DNA of 64,000 nt from Hydrogenophaga palleronii_A (lineage in GTDB: Bacteria; Pseudomonadota; Gammaproteobacteria; Burkholderiales; Burkholderiaceae_C). The translations under genes and the position numbers were made by a program. The DNA is taken from contig NZ_JAVDWU010000002.1 of assembly GCF_031457455.1 (NCBI RefSeq), positions 248,001 to 312,000 of the forward strand. Reading direction: 5' to 3'. The notes under the pieces were generated by a model, which worked only from the letters and a program-made list of their open reading frames with translations, searched no databases and was not told the DNA's origin. Shown here one piece after another: positions 59,007-64,000 of the stretch (the first letter of the stretch is position 1; each line of letters starts with the position of its first letter).

Positions 59007-59939
59007 ATGACTGCACTCGTCATTGCCGAACACGACAACGCCACCGTCAAGGGGGCCACGCTCAACACCGTGGCCGCCGCCGCCCAGATGGGGGGTGATG
59101 TGCACGTGCTCATCGCCGGCCACAACGCCAGTGGCGCCGCCGCTGCTGCCGCCCAGATCGCGGGCGTGAGCAAGGTGATCCATGCGGACGCCGAGTACCT
59201 GGCCCACGGCCTCGCCGAAAACATGGCAGCCGAGGTGTTGAACATCGCATCCAGCTACTCGCACCTGGTGTTCCCGGCCACCGCCAGCGGCAAGAACATC
59301 GCCCCTCGTGTGGCCGCCAAGCTCGACGTGGGCCAGATCAGCGACATCACCAAGGTGGAAAGCCCGGACACCTTCGAGCGCCCGATCTACGCAGGCAACG
59401 CGGTGGCCACGGTGCAGAGCGCCGATGCCACCAAGGTGATCACCGTTCGCACCACGGGCTTTGATCCGGCCGCCGCCACGGGTGGCAGCGCCACTGTTGA
59501 AACAGCGGCAGCCCAGCCTGACAGCGGCAAGAGCACCTTCATGGGCAGTGAGATCGCCAAGAGCGACCGCCCGGAACTCACTGCAGCCAAGATCATCGTC
59601 TCCGGTGGCCGCGCCCTGGGTAGCGCAGAAAAATTCAACGACGTGATGACACCGCTGGCCGACAAGCTGGGTGCTGCATTGGGCGCCAGCCGCGCAGCGG
59701 TGGACGCCGGCTACGCACCCAACGACTGGCAGGTGGGCCAAACCGGCAAGATCGTTGCACCGCAGCTCTACATCGCTGCTGGCATTTCCGGAGCCATTCA
59801 GCACCTGGCTGGCATGAAGGACAGCAAGGTCATCGTGGCGATCAACAAGGACCCCGAAGCCCCGATCTTCTCCGTGGCCGACTACGGCCTGGAGGCCGAC
59901 CTTTTCGAGGCCGTGCCTGAGCTGATCAAGGCGCTCTGA
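59007..59939 (+). CDS. etfA: Electron transfer flavoprotein subunit alpha
   Basis: A 310-residue protein. The C-terminal FAD domain has SGGRALGSAEKF, LGAALGASRAAVDAGYAPNDWQVGQTGKIVAPQLYIAAGISGAIQHLAGMKDSKVIVAINKDPEAPIF. It binds the FAD of the heterodimer. Unusual only in being split from etfB by a repeat. A TTCG-loop hairpin follows at 59955-59980. Confidence 0.96.
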   Translation: MTALVIAEHDNATVKGATLNTVAAAAQMGGDVHVLIAGHNASGAAAAAAQIAGVSKVIHADAEYLAHGLAENMAAEVLNIASSYSHLVFPATASGKNIAPRVAAKLDVGQISDITKVESPDTFERPIYAGNAVATVQSADATKVITVRTTGFDPAAATGGSATVETAAAQPDSGKSTFMGSEIAKSDRPELTAAKIIVSGGRALGSAEKFNDVMTPLADKLGAALGASRAAVDAGYAPNDWQVGQTGKIVAPQLYIAAGISGAIQHLAGMKDSKVIVAINKDPEAPIFSVADYGLEADLFEAVPELIKAL

Positions 59940-59954
59940 GCCCTCTGAAGAAAG

Positions 59955-59980
59955 CAAGGGCATCGTTCGCGATGCCCTTG
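59955..59980 (+). terminator. Hairpin between etfA and the acyl-CoA dehydrogenase gene
   Basis: Perfect 11-bp stem CAAGGGCATCG with a TTCG loop. The following tract TTCCTTGTTGT is only moderately T-rich, so it may be a partial terminator. Confidence 0.6.
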
Positions 59981-60024
59981 TTCCTTGTTGTATCTGCACC
60001 CTGGAATCTGCTGGAGACAAGAGA

Positions 60025-61815
60025 ATGAGTTACACCGCACCCCTCAAAGACATGCTGTTCGACATCGAGCATCTGGCACGCATCGACCAGGTGTCGCAGA
60101 TGCCAGGCTTTGAAGACGCCGGCCTGGAGACGGCGCAAGCCGTCCTGGAAGAGTGCGCCAAGCTCAACGAAGGCGTGATTGCGCCGCTGAATTTCGAGGG
60201 CGACAAGAATCCGTCGTCTTTCAAAGATGGAGTGGTCACCACCACCCCCGGCTTCAAGGACGCCTTCAAGCAGTACGCTGAAGGGGGCTGGCAAGGCCTG
60301 CAACACCCGGTCGATTTTGGTGGTCAGGGCCTGCCCAAGACGATTGGCGCGGCCTGCGGCGAAATCCTCAACAGCGCCAACATGAGCTTCGCGCTCTGCC
60401 CGCTGCTGACCGATGGCGCCATCGAGGCGCTGATCACTGCGGGCAGCGACGAACTCAAGGCCATCTACCTGGAAAAGCTGGTGAGCGGGCAGTGGACCGG
60501 CACCATGAACCTCACCGAGCCGCAGGCCGGCAGCGATCTGGCAGCGGTGCGCAGCCGGGCTGAGCCGCAACCCGACGGCAGCTACAAGGTGTTTGGCACC
60601 AAGATCTTCATCACCTACGGTGAGCACGACATGGCCGAAAACATCGTGCATCTGGTGCTCGCGCGCGTGACCGGCGCGCCCGAGGGTGTGAAGGGCATCA
60701 GCCTGTTTGTGGTGCCGAAGTTCCTGGTGAACAAGGCCGGAACGCTGGGTGATCGCAACGACGTGCACTGCGTGAGCATCGAACACAAGATGGGCATCAA
60801 GGCCAGCCCCACGGCCGTGCTGCAGTACGGTGACCATGGGGGTGCTACTGCCTACCTCGTGGGCCAGGAGAATCGCGGTCTGGAGTACATGTTCATCATG
60901 ATGAACGCCGCGCGTTACGCAGTGGGCGTGCAGGGCATTGCGATTGCAGAACGTGCCTACCAGAAGGCCGTGGGCTACGCGAAAGACCGTGTGCAAAGCC
61001 GCCCGGTGGACGGTTCAATGAGCGCAGCCGCACCCATCATCCACCACCCGGATGTGAAGCGCATGCTCATGACCATGCGCGCCTCCACCGAAGGTTGTCG
61101 CGCCATGGCTTCCGTGGCGGCCGCGGCCTACGACGCCGCGCACCACCACCCGGACGCCGAGGTGCGCAAGCAGAACGCTGCGTTCTACGAATTCCTGGTG
61201 CCGCTGGTCAAGGGCTACAGCACCGAGATGAGCCTCGAAGTCACCAGCCTGGGTGTGCAGGTGCATGGCGGCATGGGCTTCATCGAGGAGACCGGCGCGG
61301 CACAGTACTACCGCGATGCCAAGATCCTGACCATCTACGAAGGCACCACGGCCATTCAGGCCAACGACCTGGTGGGTCGCAAAACCGCCCGCGATGGCGG
61401 CACCGGCGCCAAGGCCATTGCTGCGCAGATCGAGAAGACCGAGGCCGAACTGGCGAAGCGTGACAGTGCCAACGCCAAGGCCGTGCACCAGCGCCTGAAG
61501 GCAGCGCGCGAGGCGTTTGTGGACGTGGTGGATTTCATCGCCGCCAACACGCGCTCCAACCCCAACGCGGCGTTCGCCGGCAGCGTGCCCTACCTGATGC
61601 TGGCCGGCAACCTGATGGCAGGGTGGCAACTGGCTCGCTCGCTGCTGGTCGCTGAAGAGCTGTCTGCCAAGGGACAGGACGTGGCCTTCATGCAGGCCAA
61701 GATCACCACCGCACGCTTCTATGCCGACCACATCCTCAGTCGCGTCCCCGGCACGCGCGATGCGATCGTTGACGGCGCGGACGCTGTCACAGCATTGGCC
61801 ATTGAATCGTTCTGA
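60025..61815 (+). CDS. Acyl-CoA dehydrogenase, large (DmdC-like) type
   Basis: A 596-residue flavoprotein, longer than normal acyl-CoA dehydrogenases (about 380 aa) because of an N-terminal extension and C-terminal domain. MNLTEPQAGSDLAAVRSRA is the FAD/substrate motif, and GGMGFIEETGAAQYYRDAKILTIYEGTTAIQANDL holds the likely catalytic Glu. The layout is that of the DmdC (3-methylmercaptopropionyl-CoA dehydrogenase) group, which often acts on other acyl-CoAs. It feeds electrons to EtfAB just upstream. Exact substrate unknown. Confidence 0.88.
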   Translation: MSYTAPLKDMLFDIEHLARIDQVSQMPGFEDAGLETAQAVLEECAKLNEGVIAPLNFEGDKNPSSFKDGVVTTTPGFKDAFKQYAEGGWQGLQHPVDFGGQGLPKTIGAACGEILNSANMSFALCPLLTDGAIEALITAGSDELKAIYLEKLVSGQWTGTMNLTEPQAGSDLAAVRSRAEPQPDGSYKVFGTKIFITYGEHDMAENIVHLVLARVTGAPEGVKGISLFVVPKFLVNKAGTLGDRNDVHCVSIEHKMGIKASPTAVLQYGDHGGATAYLVGQENRGLEYMFIMMNAARYAVGVQGIAIAERAYQKAVGYAKDRVQSRPVDGSMSAAAPIIHHPDVKRMLMTMRASTEGCRAMASVAAAAYDAAHHHPDAEVRKQNAAFYEFLVPLVKGYSTEMSLEVTSLGVQVHGGMGFIEETGAAQYYRDAKILTIYEGTTAIQANDLVGRKTARDGGTGAKAIAAQIEKTEAELAKRDSANAKAVHQRLKAAREAFVDVVDFIAANTRSNPNAAFAGSVPYLMLAGNLMAGWQLARSLLVAEELSAKGQDVAFMQAKITTARFYADHILSRVPGTRDAIVDGADAVTALAIESF

Positions 61816-61840
61816 ACCAACCCCCATCGACGGAGACCAA

Positions 61841-62821
61841 ATGACAGCACCCGCCCGCAGCCTGCCCCCGGTTCTCAAGAACATCAAGTTCCCGGTGATC
61901 GGCTCGCCGCTGTTCATCATCAGCAACCCCAAACTCGTCATTGCCCAGTGCAAGGCTGGTGTGGTGGGCGCCATGCCCGCGTTGAATGCGCGGCCAGCAT
62001 CGCAACTGGACGAGTGGCTGGCCGAAATCACCGAGGCACTGGCTGCACATGATGCTGCCAACCCCGACAACAAGGCCGCGCCTTTCGCCATCAACCAGAT
62101 CGTGCACAAGAGCAACGACCGGCTGGAGCACGACATGGCCCTGTGTGCGAAGTACAAGGTACCGATCATCATCACCAGTCTGGGTGCGCGTGAGGACGTG
62201 AACCAGGGCGTGCACAGCTGGGGCGGCGTGGTGCTGCACGACGTGATCAACAACGTGTTCGCGCACAAGGCCATCGAGAAGGGGGCCGATGGCCTGATTC
62301 CTGTGGCTGCGGGTGCCGGAGGTCACGCGAGCGTGAAGAGCCCTTTTGCGATGATCCAGGAGATTCGCGAATGGTTCGGTGGCCCGGTGGCTTTGTCTGG
62401 TTCCATTGCGTCGGGCGGCGCCATTCTCGCGGCACAGGCCATGGGTGCCGATTTCGCCTACATCGGCTCGGCCTTCATTGCCACCGAAGAGGCGCGCGCG
62501 GTGGACGGCTACAAGGAGATGATCACGAAGTCGAATTCGGACGACATCGTCTACAGCAATTTCTACACGGGCATCCATGGCAACTACCTCAAGGGCAGCA
62601 TCCAGAACGCCGGCATGGACCCGGACAACCTGCCGCAGAGCGACCCGAGCAAGATGAACTTCGGCACCGGTGAAGGCGCCAATGCCGCCAAGGCCTGGAA
62701 AGACATCTGGGGTTGCGGCCAAGGCATCGGCGCCATCCGTGAAGTGGTACCGGCGGCGGACCTTGTTGCCAGATTCAAGAAGGAGTATGCAGAGGCCAGG
62801 GCGCGGATCTGCGCCCAGTGA
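61841..62821 (+). CDS. Nitronate monooxygenase family flavoprotein
   Basis: A 326-residue TIM-barrel FMN protein. PVIGSPLFIISNPKLVIAQCKAGVVG opens it; GADGLIPVAAGAGGHASVKSP contains the conserved His, and ALSGSIASGGAILAAQAMGADFAYIGSAFIATEEA the FMN phosphate site. Family members oxidise nitronates or act as enoyl reductase-like proteins. The ATG at 61841 is 26 bases after the dehydrogenase stop, so the two are co-transcribed, which hints at a role in acyl-CoA metabolism instead of nitronate defence. Confidence 0.85.
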   Translation: MTAPARSLPPVLKNIKFPVIGSPLFIISNPKLVIAQCKAGVVGAMPALNARPASQLDEWLAEITEALAAHDAANPDNKAAPFAINQIVHKSNDRLEHDMALCAKYKVPIIITSLGAREDVNQGVHSWGGVVLHDVINNVFAHKAIEKGADGLIPVAAGAGGHASVKSPFAMIQEIREWFGGPVALSGSIASGGAILAAQAMGADFAYIGSAFIATEEARAVDGYKEMITKSNSDDIVYSNFYTGIHGNYLKGSIQNAGMDPDNLPQSDPSKMNFGTGEGANAAKAWKDIWGCGQGIGAIREVVPAADLVARFKKEYAEARARICAQ

Positions 62822-62842
62822 CGCTTGCGCCAGCCTCCTGCG

Positions 62843-62870
62843 AAAAAACCGGCCTTCGCCGGTTTTTTCT
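62843..62870 (+). terminator. Rho-independent terminator after the nitronate monooxygenase gene
   Basis: Stem AAAACCGGC / GCCGGTTTT with a CTTC loop and T-run. It is A-flanked and can serve the convergent PBP gene too. Confidence 0.9.
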
Positions 62871-62902
62871 TTGCCCTCGTCGAGCTGAAGCGATGACGCC
62901 AG

Positions 62903-64000
62903 TCAGGGTCTCGAATCGAAGGGAAACATGCTCGGCACGTCGCTGAACAGGCTGCGAAGGTTCCAGAAAAGGCCCGGCGGCGGTGCGTACTCCACGTTGT
63001 CGGGATCCGAGATGTGTGCCACCCAGCCGCCTTCGCGCCACTCGCTGTAGAGCCAGTCGTCGCCTTCGCGCACCAGGCCGGCTGGCGGCGGCCCCAGTGG
63101 CTTGTTCGGTACGTCCTTGAGTGCTGCCGCCATGTAGTCGATCCAGATGGGCAGGGCCATGCGACCGCCCGACTCGCTGTTGCCCAGGCTGCGCGGTTGG
63201 TCGTGGCCCATCCAGACGACGGTGGCCAGCGACGGGTGGTGGCCGGCAAACCAGGCGTCTTGCACGTCGTTGGTGGTGCCAGTCTTGCCGTAGATGTCGC
63301 TGCGTTTGAGCAAGGCCTGTGCGCGCGCAGCAGTGCCCGTGCGGACCACTTCATTGAGCAGGCTGTTGGTCACGTACGCATTGCGGGCCGGGATGACGCG
63401 GTTGTCTTCGGTGTGCGCAGCGGGCGCAGGCGCCTCGAAAAGCACCTTGCCGTGTGCATCGGTGATTTTCTCCACCACGACCGGCTCCACGCGCCAGCCA
63501 CCATTGGCCAGTGTGGCGTAGGCCTGCGCCATCTGCATCGGTGTGGTGCTTCCCGTGCCCAGGGCCAGCGTGAGGTCGTTGGGATGGCGTTCAGCATCCA
63601 TGCCGAAACGGCTGGTCCAGTCGCGGGCCCGCTGAGTGCCCATGTGCTGCAACACGCGCACGCTGGCCAGGTTGCTCGACTTGGCCAGCGCCGTGCGCAG
63701 CGTGATGGGGCCTGCGAATTCGCCGTTGCTGTTGCCCGGACTCCAGCCGTTCGGGGCTGTGTAGGGCAGATCATCGATCAGGGTACCAGGCATCACCCGT
63801 TCTTCCAGCGCTGCGGAGTAGAGCAGTGGTTTGAATGCAGAGCCGGGCTGGCGCCAACTCTGGGTGACGTGGTTGAAGGGTTGGCGGGAAAAATCGAAAC
63901 CGCCGACCAGGGCACGGACCCGGCCTGTTTTTGCATCCACCGCCACCAGGGCAGCCTCGACTTCCGGCCATTGCGAAATGGACCAGTTCTTACCCGTCTT
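62903..64000 (-). CDS. mrcA: Class A penicillin-binding protein 1A, C-terminal part (partial)
   Basis: The frame is open to the right edge, so the first part of the gene is outside. About 365 residues of the transpeptidase domain are seen: active site SxxK in QPGSAFKPLLYSAALEE, SxN in LAKSSNLASVRVL, and KTG in YGKTGTTNDVQDAWFAGH. VVWMGHDQPRSLG and the tail GWVAHISDPDNVEYAPPPG are as in bifunctional PBP1A proteins that make and cross-link peptidoglycan. The glycosyltransferase domain should lie beyond position 64000. Confidence 0.93.
   Translation of the reverse strand, partial: KTGKNWSISQWPEVEAALVAVDAKTGRVRALVGGFDFSRQPFNHVTQSWRQPGSAFKPLLYSAALEERVMPGTLIDDLPYTAPNGWSPGNSNGEFAGPITLRTALAKSSNLASVRVLQHMGTQRARDWTSRFGMDAERHPNDLTLALGTGSTTPMQMAQAYATLANGGWRVEPVVVEKITDAHGKVLFEAPAPAAHTEDNRVIPARNAYVTNSLLNEVVRTGTAARAQALLKRSDIYGKTGTTNDVQDAWFAGHHPSLATVVWMGHDQPRSLGNSESGGRMALPIWIDYMAAALKDVPNKPLGPPPAGLVREGDDWLYSEWREGGWVAHISDPDNVEYAPPPGLFWNLRSLFSDVPSMFPFDSRP

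Overview
This window comes from a high-GC betaproteobacterial chromosome. It looks like Burkholderiales, family Comamonadaceae (Hydrogenophaga/Acidovorax-like). This rests on several signs: a fused aroA-cmk gene, the conserved order gyrA-serC-pheA-tyrA-aroA/cmk-rpsA-ihfB-lapA-lapB, a tmRNA tag reading ANDERFALAA, several TRAP transporters, a phasin gene, and G/C-rich intergenic repeats around CCCCCTTGAGGGGG. Species was not determined; no database was consulted.

Layout. 1-1530: 3' end of parC, a small coupled membrane ORF and a phasin gene with a PhaR-like palindrome at its promoter. 1654-5823: a small membrane protein plus a Tat-targeted sulfide:quinone-reductase-like flavoprotein, a divergent NsrR-like Rrf2 regulator, then crcB and rdgC. 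5936-18402: a catabolic locus in which two TRAP transporters with three substrate-binding proteins surround a LysR regulator, a DUF1445 hydro-lyase-like gene and a full-length 5-oxoprolinase. I infer uptake and hydrolysis of 5-oxoproline or a related cyclic or D-glutamate compound. 18695-30357: a minus-strand superoperon joining DNA topology, serine and aromatic amino acid synthesis, CMP kinase, ribosomal protein S1, IHF-beta and the LapAB proteins. 30620-33114: ompA-family gene, ubiG, gph and the tmRNA gene ssrA.

33115-38876 is a small genomic island inserted at the 3' end of ssrA. It carries a P4-type tyrosine integrase, a two-helix membrane protein, an AlpA-like gene, a tightly packed run of small DNA-binding or unknown genes ending in a zinc-ribbon protein, and two divergent lipoprotein genes. 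A paired 25-bp repeat, with the unit GTGGGGAACA, occurs near both ends and looks like integrase arm sites. A 23-bp perfect palindrome and repeated CGACAT motifs lie ahead of the AlpA gene. This element is the best candidate here for a poorly described system.

38951-52516: housekeeping and nitrogen-control genes. They include glnA with a sigma-54 promoter and an NtrC-type site, an uncharacterised secreted coiled-coil gene coupled to glnL/glnG, then xth, folA, a DMT exporter and thyA. 52661-62821: an enoyl-CoA hydratase-like gene, an MscS-type channel, a third TRAP system, and etfB-etfA-acyl-CoA dehydrogenase-nitronate monooxygenase, consistent with acyl-CoA oxidation feeding the electron-transfer flavoprotein. 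The window ends inside a class A penicillin-binding protein gene.
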